Shown: one piece after another, positions 22,226-34,100 of the stretch
How positions within the stretch are numbered: position 1 is the first letter of the stretch
Layout: each line of letters begins with the position of its first letter
NCBI RefSeq assembly: GCF_026230105.1
Contig: NC_079478.1
Coordinates: forward strand, 17,003,653 to 17,067,652
Reading direction: 5' to 3'
Length of the DNA: 64,000 bases
Origin: Diorhabda sublineata
Taxonomy: Eukaryota; Arthropoda; Insecta; Coleoptera; Chrysomelidae
The notes under the pieces: generated by a model
Database searches by the model: none
What the model saw: only the letters and a program-made list of their open reading frames with translations
Told to the model about the DNA's origin: nothing
Position numbers and translations under genes: made by a program

Positions 22226-25200
22226 TTTATTGTAGAATATATATATATATATATATATATCCCCTTTTATAGCGTTATACGCCTTTGGGTTCCTAATCTC
22301 CAGGCCTGTCTATCTTGCCAGTCGTCGACTGCTAGGTTCCTTTCGGACATTGCTCTAGTGATTCCTTGTAGCCATGTTCTAGGCGGTCTTCCCCTCTTTC
22401 TTTTTTCTTTGGGGGTCCATTCTAATATTATTCTTGGTAGTCGTTCTCTTCCCATTCTCTTAACGTGTCCGTACCAAATCAACTGTTTCTTTTCTATATC
22501 TTCTACTAAAGTTCTTTCTACTTTCAATTGTCTTCTTATTTCCTCGTTTCTTATATGTTCCGTTCTAGATATTCTTGCTGCTCTCCTCCAGAAATCCATT
22601 TCCACTGCATTTAAGTTATTTTTTTGCTTTTCTGTAAGTTGCCAAACCTCGGAGCTATATGTAATTATTGGTTGTAAAATGGCGTTGTATATTCTCTTTT
22701 TTGTTTCTGGTCTAATATTCTTTTGCCACAGCACTGAGTTCAGGGCTCTTATTACTTTTCTTCCTTTGGTTATTCTGTCCCTAATTGTTTCCTCGTTTCG
22801 TCCTGTTGTTGTTAGTTTTACACCTAGGTATATGCATTCCTTACAGTTTTTAATTATTTTTCCCTCTAGATCTAAATTCCCAGGTGAATCTTCTGATCCT
22901 ATACATATGTATTGTGTCTTCTCCGTGCTAACCTGTAGACCCCACTTTTGGTATTCTTCTATAAGTTTTCTATACATGTACTCCAGATCTTCTTTTTCCT
23001 GTGCTACCACTACCTGGTCATCGGCATAGTGCAGTGTATACAAGGTGCTCTCCCCAATAGTTAGTCCCATTCCTTTACATTTTTTTTTCCAAACTCTTAG
23101 GGCTTCATCTATGTATATGTTGAACAGAGTTGGGGATAAACAACACCCTTGTCGCAAGCCTTTGGTTGTTTTGAAGCCGTCTGTCACCTTGTTACCTATT
23201 TTTATTTTTGCTGTTGTGTCTCTGTATAGTTCTTTTATAGCCTTTATTAGAGTGGTATTTATGCTCGTTCTTTCCAGAACCTCCCATAATTTTGAGACAG
23301 GTACTGTGTCATACGCTTTCTTCAAGTCTACCAATAGTAGGTGCACTTCTTGTGATCTTACGGTTCTCTTTTCGATTATTTGTGATAGACAGAAAATACT
23401 ATCTATCGTCGATCGACCTGCTCTGAAGCCGTTTTGTTCCTCGGATTCGTATGGGTGATATTCTTCACAAATGATCTCCTTTATTATTTTTCCGTATAAC
23501 CTACTGAGCATACTAGTCACTGTAATGCCCCTATAATTATTGCAGTCTTCCTTATTTCCTTTCTTGTATATGGACGTGATCCATCCTTCTTTCCACGTTT
23601 GCGGTATTGGTTCTCCATTTAGATGTCTATTGATAATTTCTGTTAGGATATTAAACAGCCTATTTGTTCCTGCTTTTATTAATTCTGCAGGTATTCCCTC
23701 TGGACCAGGAGCGCGCCCATTTTTAAGTAGTGTTATAGCTTTCTTTGTTTTTTCTACGTTGATTTTTATTGGTTCACCTGTAATCCGTATGTCTTCTGCC
23801 GGCATGTTACTATATTCAGATCTCTGTTCTCTGAGTAATGAGCGGTAATAGTCTTGCCATTTATTTGGTGATATGGTGCCTATTGGGATATTTTCTTTTC
23901 TGCCAGATCTAACATTATCTATAAATCTCCACGATTCCCTGGATTGGCGTCCTCCTAAATAGGTATCCAATTCCTTGCATTTATTTTCCCAGCTGAGGTT
24001 TTTGGCCTCTATCGCAGCGGTTTTAAATTTTGATACAGCTTCACTATATTGTTCCTTATGTTCTGCTTTTTTAGTGCTTAACCAGGTATGATACAATCGT
24101 TGTTTTTGTTCTTTTAAATTTTGCAGTTGTTCAGTCCACCAATAATTTCGTGTTCTCTTTTTCATTTCTTTATATCCTAAGGCTTCTTTGGCTGCTTTGT
24201 GTATGCTGTCAATTACTACTTTGGTAAGATTGTCTGTTGGTTCTTGTTCGTACTCCTGTGGGAGGTTTTGGTCCAGTCTTTGTTGGTATAATAATTTTGT
24301 GCTCTCGTTCATAAGGCTTTCTATATTATAGTTTGGTATATCTATATCTGTTAAATCTTTACTGTTTTGCAGTTGATTCTTTTGTTTGTTGTCTTTGATT
24401 ATTGGCATTATTAACTTAGCTTTTATCAGATGATGGTCACTTCCACATTCTGCGGATCGATATACTCTGACATTGTGCACTTTTATCTTCGTTTTTTGTT
24501 TCATTATAAGATAGTCGATTATTGATCTTAGATTTCTAGTTATTTGCGTCCATGTATATGTGTGTATTTCCTTATGTTTAAAATACCCATTCATTATTCT
24601 TAGTAAGTTATGTTGACAGACATCTATCAACCTGGAGCCATTATCATTCCTGGTATTTTCACCGTAGGGCCCTATTATCTCATGCTTCGTTTCTTTGCCA
24701 GTTCTAGCATTTAGGTCTCCCAGTATTATGATTTCTCGATCGTTACCTGTCTGAGATATTAGCTCATTTAGCGTTTCATAATACTTTTCTTTTTCATCTA
24801 CCCGTGCGTCTTCATTAGGTCCATAAGTAGCAATTATTGTTATTTTGCAGCCTTTTAAATTGACATTAACTTTTATTGTTCTATCGCTTATTGCTTCCCA
24901 GCTGGAGACGTTCTTCTTATACTTCTCATGTATAAGGAGCGATATACCCCTTTTTGCATGTTCTTCTTTGTTAACGCCGCTGTATATGTGGATATATTCC
25001 CCGAGTGTTTGTGTACCTTGTCCTTTTTTCTTTGTTTCAGAGAGAGCAATAAAGTCCAGTTTATGTTTTTTAATTTCTTGTAAAATGTCATCTACCTTCG
25101 TTCTAATTCCCTGTATATTCCATGTTCCACAAATCATAGTCCGTTTTCGTTGCCATTGTCGTTTTCCATTTTGATCATCCATATTCCGAGGCCTAGTTTT

Positions 25201-25356
25201 CGGATTTTTAGCCAAAAGAAGTTTTTTCCAAGTGATAGGGGGCTGGCCTATCGACTTGACCCTCCTCCTTTACCCGGGCTTGGGACCGGCAGTTGTGTCC
25301 AGCGGGCTACTCAATCCACCACACCGAAACACACCAGGCGGAGTTTATTGTAGAAT
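22226..25356 (-). mobile_element. Full-length non-LTR retrotransposon with 13-bp TSD
   Basis: TTTATTGTAGAAT occurs at 22226-22238 and again at 25344-25356, directly bordering the element: a 13-bp target-site duplication. The element (22239-25343, about 3.1 kb) runs on the minus strand, with a 128-bp 5' UTR starting CTCCGCCTGGTG, one long ORF, a very short 3' UTR and a (TA)n tail at 22239-22260. A single APE-RT ORF, no RNase H and a microsatellite tail resemble RTE-like clades. The clade call is an inference. Confidence 0.92.
22267..25215 (-). CDS. Endonuclease-reverse transcriptase of non-LTR element
   Basis: An intact 982-residue ORF. Residues about 25-270 are an AP-like endonuclease: 'TWNIQG', E60 in 'ALSETKK', 'ATYGPNED', 'ILGDLNARTG' (D167, N169) and 'GSDHHLI' (D260, H261). 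Residues about 490-770 are the reverse transcriptase: 'GRAPGPEGIPAELIK', 'QNGFRAGRSTIDSIF', 'DLKKAYDTVP', 'KGLRQGCCLSPTLFNIYI' and 'HYADDQVV' (residues 729-736). The C-terminus has the 'KRKRGRPPRTWLQGITRAM' segment common in these elements, with no RNase H. It nicks target DNA and copies its own RNA in place. No stop or frameshift was found and all visible catalytic residues are present, so the copy may be active. The first ATG of the frame is taken as start. Confidence 0.95.
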   Translation of the reverse strand: MAKNPKTRPRNMDDQNGKRQWQRKRTMICGTWNIQGIRTKVDDILQEIKKHKLDFIALSETKKKGQGTQTLGEYIHIYSGVNKEEHAKRGISLLIHEKYKKNVSSWEAISDRTIKVNVNLKGCKITIIATYGPNEDARVDEKEKYYETLNELISQTGNDREIIILGDLNARTGKETKHEIIGPYGENTRNDNGSRLIDVCQHNLLRIMNGYFKHKEIHTYTWTQITRNLRSIIDYLIMKQKTKIKVHNVRVYRSAECGSDHHLIKAKLIMPIIKDNKQKNQLQNSKDLTDIDIPNYNIESLMNESTKLLYQQRLDQNLPQEYEQEPTDNLTKVVIDSIHKAAKEALGYKEMKKRTRNYWWTEQLQNLKEQKQRLYHTWLSTKKAEHKEQYSEAVSKFKTAAIEAKNLSWENKCKELDTYLGGRQSRESWRFIDNVRSGRKENIPIGTISPNKWQDYYRSLLREQRSEYSNMPAEDIRITGEPIKINVEKTKKAITLLKNGRAPGPEGIPAELIKAGTNRLFNILTEIINRHLNGEPIPQTWKEGWITSIYKKGNKEDCNNYRGITVTSMLSRLYGKIIKEIICEEYHPYESEEQNGFRAGRSTIDSIFCLSQIIEKRTVRSQEVHLLLVDLKKAYDTVPVSKLWEVLERTSINTTLIKAIKELYRDTTAKIKIGNKVTDGFKTTKGLRQGCCLSPTLFNIYIDEALRVWKKKCKGMGLTIGESTLYTLHYADDQVVVAQEKEDLEYMYRKLIEEYQKWGLQVSTEKTQYICIGSEDSPGNLDLEGKIIKNCKECIYLGVKLTTTGRNEETIRDRITKGRKVIRALNSVLWQKNIRPETKKRIYNAILQPIITYSSEVWQLTEKQKNNLNAVEMDFWRRAARISRTEHIRNEEIRRQLKVERTLVEDIEKKQLIWYGHVKRMGRERLPRIILEWTPKEKRKRGRPPRTWLQGITRAMSERNLAVDDWQDRQAWRLGTQRRITL

Positions 25357-26038
25357 GAATAATTCAAATATAGGCGTACCCAAGTCAATTTAAAAATTTA
25401 AATTATATCAATTTTGGAGTGAAGTCTTTGAAAACTTAAATTTACCTTTACCTAGTAACCATTTTGATGACGACTTCCTTATACATATATACACTTTTTT
25501 ACGCATAGATTTTAAAGAAAATAAACATTCATTGTTGTATCATGGCAAAAGCAACATTGAAGTGGATTATTATCTAGGTAATCTTCCGATATAAAAAAAC
25601 CCACTAAGAGTTAGTTTCGAAAATCGCAAACTGTTCTATTTTGAAATATAGATTGGTTCACATGCCCACATCAACAGGAACAAAGACACTTTCTTCTTAC
25701 ATATCAGACATATTGAAAAAATATTCTTTTCCTTACAAAGTTTGGTATAAAACCATTTGCAGGTCTAACAGAAAAAATTTAATATCATAATGAAATTAAT
25801 AATTAAACTTTTTCTATTTTCCGTATCTCTATATTGTTCTTTTTCCTAATTTTTGAGTCGCCAGTTAAACCAATCTAAAATTGGGCAAAGGCAATCGCAT
25901 ACAAATACTAAAAAATTGCTTAACAGAATAATTTATTAGAGGGACCAATAGAGAATACTGATTTAAGTAAACCCAAAACGTTTGTTTTCGTTCGATCATA
26001 AGCCACTATATAATTAGTAATTTTACTACATTGTTTAA
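25357..26038. other. Intergenic, no gene seen
   Basis: AT-rich spacer between the non-LTR element and the foldback element, without recognised features. Confidence 0.4.
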
Positions 26039-27622
26039 ACTCATAATATGGAGTGTAGAGAAGGAGTAACATCTCTTATAGACGGTACTATGGAGTGTAG
26101 AGAAGGGGTAACGTCTCTTGATTAATAAATGTGAGCTGATTTTTGATGGGTAAATAGGTGGCGCTGATTATAGAGGGTATTCGCTTGAATTTTACGCCCT
26201 GATTTGAAAATAACTGTAAAGTAATGCTTTAAATAATGCACCGTGATAATGAAATTAGTATTTTAAAATAATGAAACGATTAACAAAACAGAATCTCTTT
26301 AAATTAACTTTATTATTTAGCTATTTATTTGGTTTAGATAATACATATATTCTAATAAGAAAAAAAGTAGAATGATGTAACAATAATGAAATAGTATAAA
26401 AAAAAACATTTTGGTTGATTAAAATAAAATATTGAATTTTATCCGTAACTAATATAATAATTATAGCGATATAATTAGATCAATAAAAATAATAGAATAA
26501 TAAAAAAAATATTTCGGTTCATAAAAATAAAATATTGATCTTCATTAGCAACTAATATAATAGTTATAGTCATATAAAAATATCAATAAGAATAATGAAA
26601 TAATTGAAAATAAAACATTTTGGTTCATAGAAATAAAATATTGAACTCTATCCGCAACAAATATAATAATTATAGTTTTGTTAAAATATCATTGGTAATT
26701 AGCTTATGCAAGCAGGTACAGAAATATATCAAGTTCTTAATAAATGGAGTGTAGAGAAGGAGGAACATCTCTTATGGACGGTACGTTTAAAATATGGTCT
26801 GAATTCTGTAGGGATAATACGTGGCGCTGATTGTACTATGGGATTGAGATCTGAAGTTAAACACTTACTGTATAAGAAATTATCAAAGTTGTGACTAACG
26901 TTTGATTATATTCATGTGAAAAGCTGTGCAATCCTTAATATCTTATTAGATTTTTATTTTTTATTAAGAACTTGATATATTTCTGTACCTGCTTGCATAA
27001 GCTAATTACCAATGATATTTTAACAAAACTATAATTATTATATTTGTTGCGGATAGAGTTCAATATTTTATTTCTATGAACCAAAATGTTTTATTTTCAA
27101 TTATTTTATTATTCTTATTGATATTTTTATATGACTATAACTATTATATTAGTTGCTAATGAAGTTCAATATTTTATTTTTATGAACCGAAATATTTTTT
27201 TTATTATTCTATTATTTTTATTGATCTAATTATATCGCTATAATTATTATATTAGCTACGGATAAAATTCAATAATTTATTTTAATCAACCAAAATGTTT
27301 TTTTATACTATTTCATTATTCTTACATGATTCTACTTTTTTTCACATTAGAATATATGTATTATCTAAACCAAATAAATAGCTAAATAATAAAGTTAATT
27401 TAAAGAGATTCTGTTTTGTTAATCGTTTCATTATTTTAATAATACTAATTTCATTATCACGGTGCATTATTTAAAGCATTACTTTACAGTTATTTTCAAA
27501 TCAGGGCGTAAAATTCAAGCGAATACCCTCTATAATCAGCGCCACCTATTTACCCATCAAAAATCAGCTCACATTTATTAATCAAGAGACGTTACCCCTT
27601 CTCTACACTCCATAACTCATAA
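26039..27622. mobile_element. Foldback element with ~655-bp arms and 8-bp TSD
   Basis: ACTCATAA lies at 26039-26046 and 27615-27622, flanking a 1568-bp element that starts TATGGAGTGTAGAGAAGG and ends in its complement. The arms pair over about 26089-26745 and 26962-27614 with few mismatches, around a spacer of about 215 bp. The left end carries an extra copy of its terminal ~41 bp, and the motif occurs a third time at the arm-spacer border (26745). Each arm holds about three tandem units of ~104 bp (left: from 26407, 26511 and 26616). Long inverted repeats with internal tandem repeats are the mark of foldback-type elements. An 8-bp duplication points to a hAT- or P-like transposase supplied in trans. 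No coding region; the 62-codon ORF at 26706-26894 is not convincing. Confidence 0.88.
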
Positions 27623-27702
27623 GATCTCGAAGTTTTTCTTACTGGAGGTTATCACTCACCAAAAGAACAGTAATTTTGTTTGATTTTTTATATTCGGGAC
27701 AG

Positions 27703-27847
27703 CGCGTACGCAGTCCCAACTACCAAAAATTACGCGCCCGAGTTATCCGCATTAGGGATAATCGCAAGAGTCAGCCCAATCGTAGTGCAATAAAAGGGCC
27801 TCATCCTGGGGGAACCGCCTTCATGATCACGGTAACCCCTACGCCAG
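27703..27847 (+). other. Exon-like GC-rich island
   Basis: In an otherwise AT-rich stretch, 27703-27847 is GC-richer, preceded by a pyrimidine tract and CAG (27700-27702) and followed by CAG|GTAAGT, a perfect donor. One frame is open throughout ('SPNYQKLRARVIRIRDNRKS', later 'GPHPGGTAFMITVTPTP'). I do not recognise the protein and see no partner exons nearby. It may be an internal exon of a gene with long introns, or part of a mobile element. Confidence 0.3.
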
Positions 27848-28536
27848 GTAAGTATGATTTATAATAAATTGTGATTGTATATTCACTTCAACCTCAAGTA
27901 TAAACAGGTATAATGGAATGTAATTATTATTATCGCCATCTATAAATCCAGTACATAATCTTTTCGGGCATGGTGTTATATAGTTGAAAAAGAAGTCTTC
28001 TATCAGAAAATATTAGTGCACTAGAGAACTTTTCGGAAACTATAACCAGGTTAACACGATCGTGATATGAGTGTTCGGAATAGGAAATATCTAAATCATA
28101 ATTAATATTATAGTCCTGGTTCGGAAAGTAATTTGATTTACACTCACCCTTGTTAAAAAAATATAGGTTCGTGTTAGGAATGTGCACGGGTAATAGCCAC
28201 ATTATAGGATTCTGTATACCGCATTAACAAGAAGTGGGTAAATGCAATCAGCTGACCGGTTGTTTTGTTTGCTTTTGTGTGTGTGATTAATCTCTGGGAC
28301 CTGGTTATTTTTGATGAATTTCATGAGCAACATAATCGATAGATTACTGGGGCTTGCGATGTGTCTTTTCGACATAAATATAGCTCTTATTGCTATACAA
28401 AATTTGTTGTGAAATAACATGTGTGTTGGTGAATCGCAGAGAACTGTTGAATAATGATGATAAAAACACTTAAAATCTTCAACACAATCGAAATAAGGCC
28501 TATAAACATGGAAAAACTATTACAGTTATAAATTAT
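27848..28536. other. Intergenic, no recognised gene
   Basis: Two adjoining minus-strand ORFs (27930-28202, 90 codons; 28202-28420, 72 codons) show no recognised domain. Base composition is more balanced than in the surroundings, so an unknown element or gene fragment is possible. Confidence 0.3.
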
Positions 28537-28990
28537 TGCAATTTTACTATACATTCTTCAATTAGTATTTTTTCCTAAATGAAATTCTTTTATCACCCTA
28601 TTACATCAAGAAACAGAAAATAGAAAAGACCTAAGTGTATTTTTTGATGCTATCAACATTCAATCATTCAAATTGCTGTTTCCATTATTTCAAGCCATAG
28701 CGACTCTAATTTAGAATGCTTTAGGGTGTGTGTAAATCTTAAATCATTTGAATATCATCATTGCAGTTTCACAATACAGTCTACAACTACTATTTCCTTT
28801 TTAATGGAATCATTTTATCACTCTTATACATTAAGAAAAAGAATATAGAAAAGACCTAAGTGAATTTTTTTGATATTAATGATTTTCAATCATTCAAATC
28901 AGCATTATCCTAATTTAAGACACTTCAGACTAATACCTTCATTGCGATTTTCCAAACTTCAATTTACATATACTATAAAGAGTGGAGAAA
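28537..28990. repeat. Imperfect tandem repeat, ~180-225 bp units
   Basis: Units begin near 28537, 28762 and 28941 with TTGCARTTT-like text, and include 'AAAGACCTAAGTG', then later 'TTCAATCATTCAAAT'. The second unit is shortened and the third is partial. Noncoding. Confidence 0.6.
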
Positions 28991-30430
28991 AGGAGAAGTA
29001 TCTCATATTAGAGAAAAGTTGAAAAAGTGTTAACAGTTACAAAACCTTTCAGTATGGCGCAGGTGTAGACAAAGGGTATTGTATGATTATACCTAACAAT
29101 TGTAGATTGATATATTTTTAACAACTTGCGTTGTAAAGTGCCTGAGAATAATATTTGGAGATATTTTAAAATTTATTCTGATGCTAATGTGTAATCATCT
29201 AAATTTAACACATTTTGATAGACACTTTTTCATTTCCACAAATTGTTCTATGTATCCTCTATAGTACATATCTACTTAATAGTGGTCGTAACAGTAGCAC
29301 ATTTAACAGCAGGCCAAAATTTTGTTTGAGTAGTTTCACAAAAATTCATATCTCTATATATTGGTCATTCTATATTAAGATACATATACATACATTCCTT
29401 AAAAATTCTAAAGGATGTAGTTAGTATCAAAGACATCAATTCCAATCATTATCCTAGTTTTTTCACAATAACACTTCAAACATGCAAGATGTCTCCCCCG
29501 AGTCCGCCCTTTTCCAATATTCAAAAGTACATTAGTAAGTTTTTGCAGATTACATTTTTTTACAGTGTTTTAATTTGATATATTCCATAAGTGGATATAA
29601 ATAACAATTATATTGTGATAAATAAAAAACCATTTTTTCAAGAAAAACTAAAGGCTTAAGCTCTTTTCTGTACAGAGTTACAGCTAATGAACAAGGCATC
29701 TTACAATATAAATGATGATTTTGTGAATAGAAACGGTATTGTAAAAAGTCTATAATTAGATAAATTGATTAATTATCAGCCGGATTGTTTCAGATCCTTA
29801 AATATATTGTTTTAAAACTATAAATAATAATAATATTAAGTCTTTATTAGCTCAGAAATGTACCTAAAATCAATTTATACAATCTTAACTATGATCGGAT
29901 TATGAAAATAATTCAGGAACTGGTATATTGATTTTCTTTTTTATTTAAACTATTTCTAACAGTGGGTTGAATTTATACTTACACTAGACTTACTATTTAT
30001 AATAATTCTGTAATAAGATGGCATAACAGTTTGTTAGAATTTGGCAATTTTGAGTTTATACCTTCAGACTCATTTTTTTTGCTGTATAAGATTGCAAAAT
30101 GAGATATGCCCCACTAAGCAATATTCTTTAGAGCTATTACAAGATATGTTGAACTTGTATTTTTTAATTTGGCGTGGGTAATCACTAGGTAATAATCTGT
30201 TAATAATTTCAATTTTGGTAGCTGGCAAAACAAGATATGTTCTTTTATTTTAGTTGGGCATTAAAAACCTAGCCTAACCAAAATTACTAAATTTAATATT
30301 GGCAATACCATATATGTTTTAATATCATGTTTTACCAACTTATTATATTATTTGATATTGTAGCAAGTGAATTTCTGCTATTTAATTTAGTGGAGTTGTT
30401 GTCGAATAAAAACTTGTTAACACAAAAAAA
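28991..30430. other. Intergenic, no gene seen
   Basis: AT-rich sequence with many stops on both strands. No recognised features. Confidence 0.4.
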
Positions 30431-30436
30431 TGCTTT

Positions 30437-30520
30437 TAACCTTCTGGCGGGCGCGCTTCCCTTTTATAACACCAGCAGGCGCGCGTTGTACTGAGTATAA
30501 TACAAGTTTATTTTATTCAA
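30437..30520 (+). mobile_element. Possible piggyBac-like terminal repeat
   Basis: TTAACCTTCTGGCGGGCGCGC followed within 30 bp by CAGCAGGCGCGCG: a TTAA-bordered GC-rich end with a subterminal inverted GCGCGC block, the style of piggyBac-like ends. The partner end and transposase were not found, so the call is tentative. Confidence 0.3.
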
Positions 30521-31100
30521 AACAATATAAACAAATCGCCACTATATATAGAAACACGAAAAAAAATCTCAAAGACCTCCGCATTCGCCAAACTTTGAAC
30601 TCTTCCATCATAACTGAACAGGACAGACATCAATGTTCATGTCGTAAAGGAGTTCATAACAGTATTATTGTTAAAAGAATTTTAAATATGATTGTGAACT
30701 AAGGTATCAATTTGAAGAGGTCTGTATGGGCGGTAGAATTATAATAACCTATTACCTATGTTAATCTGACACTAGATTGTCAGTTAACATTTCATCACAC
30801 CCACACATTAAGAAACATTAAGTGTATTTTTGTTACACTAAAATAACAATTCAAGTTATAATCTACAAACCTTAAGTTACCCCAATAAAACAATTTTCAA
30901 AATAATCCAATATTTTTATTAATTATCCATAAATCTAAAAATATAAACATCTTTATACTCCCAATTGTTTTACATTACTTATATAGAATCAATAAACCAA
31001 CAAAATACATCACTAAACAAACTCTAATCAATCATGAATTTAAATTGATAAGTAGTTTCGTTTTTCATTAAATAAATATCAAATACAAATTAGATATCAA

Positions 31101-34100
31101 TTATTTATTCATAAATACAAAATCGTTTTCCACTGCTACATCCCACGGAGTCTGGAATAAATGCAATGGCATGTTTATACAGTGGGTACCTTTGAAATCC
31201 ACCATGTACTTCTTCACCTAGTTGAAACAATAAACAATTTTATTGGATGGGTTTTAAATAAATTCATTGAAATTTTAGCATAATATGGAATATGGAAGAA
31301 GTCAAAGGATGGGAAATAGCCTATTCAGATGATTTAGTACTAATCACAAGGACACAAGAATTATGAAAAAAAAAACTTGAGAACATATAGTGCAAGTTTT
31401 GAGAACATCAACATAAATATAAACGAGAAGCAAAAAAGACAATGATAAAAAAGTACATGAATTATACCTAAAAGGAACAAGTGAATAACTTTAAATATCT
31501 AGGCTTGGGAATAGTGGAAAATGGAAGGATCGAGAATGATAAAAGGAGAGAACATGAATATCTTTAGAAATATTAAAAATTGCTGGCGAACAAAGAGATG
31601 CCGAAAAAAATAACACATACAGGAAAAATCAATCAACAAAACCTATAAATACTAAAACAGAAGAAGCACAGGTTGGAAAAGTTTATGAAGAGAAGCAAAA
31701 AGGAAACAAAAAAAGATAAAGTAAAGTGAAGAAAAAACATGGAATGAAGAAGTTAAGATAGTGACAGTAAAAAGAAATATTAAATGAAATGGAATAAGAC
31801 AGAACATAGTGGATAAAATAGATAAGATGATAATTGTAGCTAAACTCCACACACGCCTTACATTTGCAATGGTGGAAAGGGTTAGGATTAAGTAAGTAAA
31901 AAAAATGTAAATGTGCATATGTTAAAAATGTTTGCAATAACCTAAACTTTCATAAATCATGAAAATGTTACTCAATGGCCCCGAAATTTGCTAGCTTTGT
32001 TAGAGATTCCTCAACAATTAAAAGTTACTAACCAGATAAAGAGCCATTTGAGATTTATCAGTTTCCTTCCAATCTTCACCAATTCTCATTGGATAACTTT
32101 TGGAATATTCAGATATATAGGATTGCAATGAAGAATAACAGACCCCATCGTCTATACCATAACGTTGCAAGAAGTTTTCTGAAATTGAATTGAATGCTAT
32201 AATAGATATTTTTCTTTACATACATAATTATAAATTTTTCCACTTAATTTGTGTCTTTAGTAAAATATTAACCAAAATTGACAACACTGATATATAAATT
32301 GCGATCTATTCTCATCTAACTACTACTTTATTTTTAATATTTGAAATTAAAGCACGTGTCAACTTGAATAAATTATAGTTGCTTTAAAATCTGGAAAATA
32401 AAATAAACTTTTCTCCAATTTAAGGTATCCTTTAGAAATGACACAATTTTATGCATATTCAAAAATTCATTTTTCTTTGTATTTAATTCGGCTTGAAGTA
32501 ATTTCGTATTTTGTTGTTATTTAAATGTATTGTTTTCAATTACGGTTTTCTTATTGACGATTTGTTATGATTTTCCTAATATTGAGAAGTCTGCCTTACA
32601 TAAACAGCATGACAATTATCACAAAGAACCTCATATGTAATATTCATAGAAAAGAATACAAAATTGTTAAATGATTAAATAGTTAAAAACATAAATTTAA
32701 ATTATCAGAATACGAAAAAAATTTCAAAAATTGTTCATATGCATAAAAATGATAAAAAAGTCTAAGCAATTCGAACAAAATCGAAAATTATTTTGTGAAT
32801 ATTGTCGCATGAGCCGCAAGCGAATGGAACAATCACAAGAGTCGAAAAAGGGCCTTTATACACGAATTGCATACAATATTTTTTCTACTAGCTAAAATTC
32901 TATCAAAATACAGAAGTTCAATGATAATTTATATAAATATAAGTCGTGAAAATTAGAAAAATATATATATTTTATCCAATTTCAATTACCTTGGAAAGCT
33001 GGTGAAGTAAGGGCCAAATATTCAGTTATCAGCTGTATCTGTGCTTCGTCAAAAATAAAGGGGTATCGATAACGAAGCACTTTCATCAATAAATTATTGA
33101 TTCGATTTGTTGAGATATTACCAGGTCTAAAAAAGAAAAAAATATTATATTTTCTCAACTCAATATCTACTTTAGAAAAAAACTAACCGAGTGCATATTA
33201 CTTCATCATCGGTTCTTCTAATCAGTAATAACGGGCCAGGATATCGTATCACTTGGTCAACTATGTTAAGATCCACATGTTCTTTTATAGCTAACTTCAC
33301 TATTGGTTCCAACCAAGCTGGCATAGTGTTGAGAGCTAAAGGTAATACATCATCAAATGTGGCATCCAGAATCTATAAAAAATGTCAAAACTCAATCAAA
33401 CACATGTTATTCAATGTTTGGTTTCCTTAGGGAAGGAAGGAGGAAGGAAATTCTAAAATCTCATCCAAACACAAATTCACATTCGAGAAAAACTCAGTAA
33501 TCAGCTAGAAAAATCGGAAATTACTTAGAAACTAACTCAGAAATTAGATGAGAAACCCTGAAACTACCTATACAACCCAGAAATTAGATGGGAAACTAGC
33601 TATACAACCCAGAAATTCGTTAGAAATACCAGAAATTACCTAAAAAACTAAGAAATAAGATAGAAAAATTCAGTAATTATCTAGAAAAACTCATTAGTTA
33701 GCTAGAAAATTCCAGAAATTAGTTTAAAAAACTCAGTAATTAGCTGGGAAATCCTGAAACCACCTAAAACCCAGAAATTCGCTAGAAATACCAGAAATCA
33801 CCTAAAAAACTAATATATAAGATAGAAAAATTTAGCAATTATCTAGAAAAATCCTTGAGTTTGCCAGAAAATTCCAGAAATTAGCTAAAAAACATATTTA
33901 GCTAGAGAACCAATAAATTAGCTAGAATGGCCCAAATATTAGCTGGAAACCCTGGAAATTAGCTAGAAACACCCAGAAATTAACTAGAAAACTCAAAAAT
34001 TAGCTAAACGAAACAAGTTTCAATTATTTATGAATTTTCTTGAAAGGAAATAACTACAGAACTTTTTAAGGACATAAAGCTTTTTTCAAATATAAACAAT

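Noticed and set aside
22358..25174. Several open frames of 100-220 codons on the plus strand
   Set aside because: They are antisense to the intact non-LTR ORF at 22267-25215, with no recognisable protein text; shadows of its codon bias.
26706..26894. 62-codon ORF in the centre of the foldback element
   Set aside because: It starts in the arm, covers the repeated terminal motif and the short spacer, and resembles no transposase; no second copy supports it.
27930..28420. Two adjoining minus-strand ORFs of 90 and 72 codons
   Set aside because: No recognised domain, no promoter or splice context; not strong enough to call a gene.
33478..34015. Regularly spaced repeats that might suggest a CRISPR array
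   Set aside because: The unit is ~20 bp, degenerate and contiguous without unique spacers, in an intron of an animal gene; it is a minisatellite.
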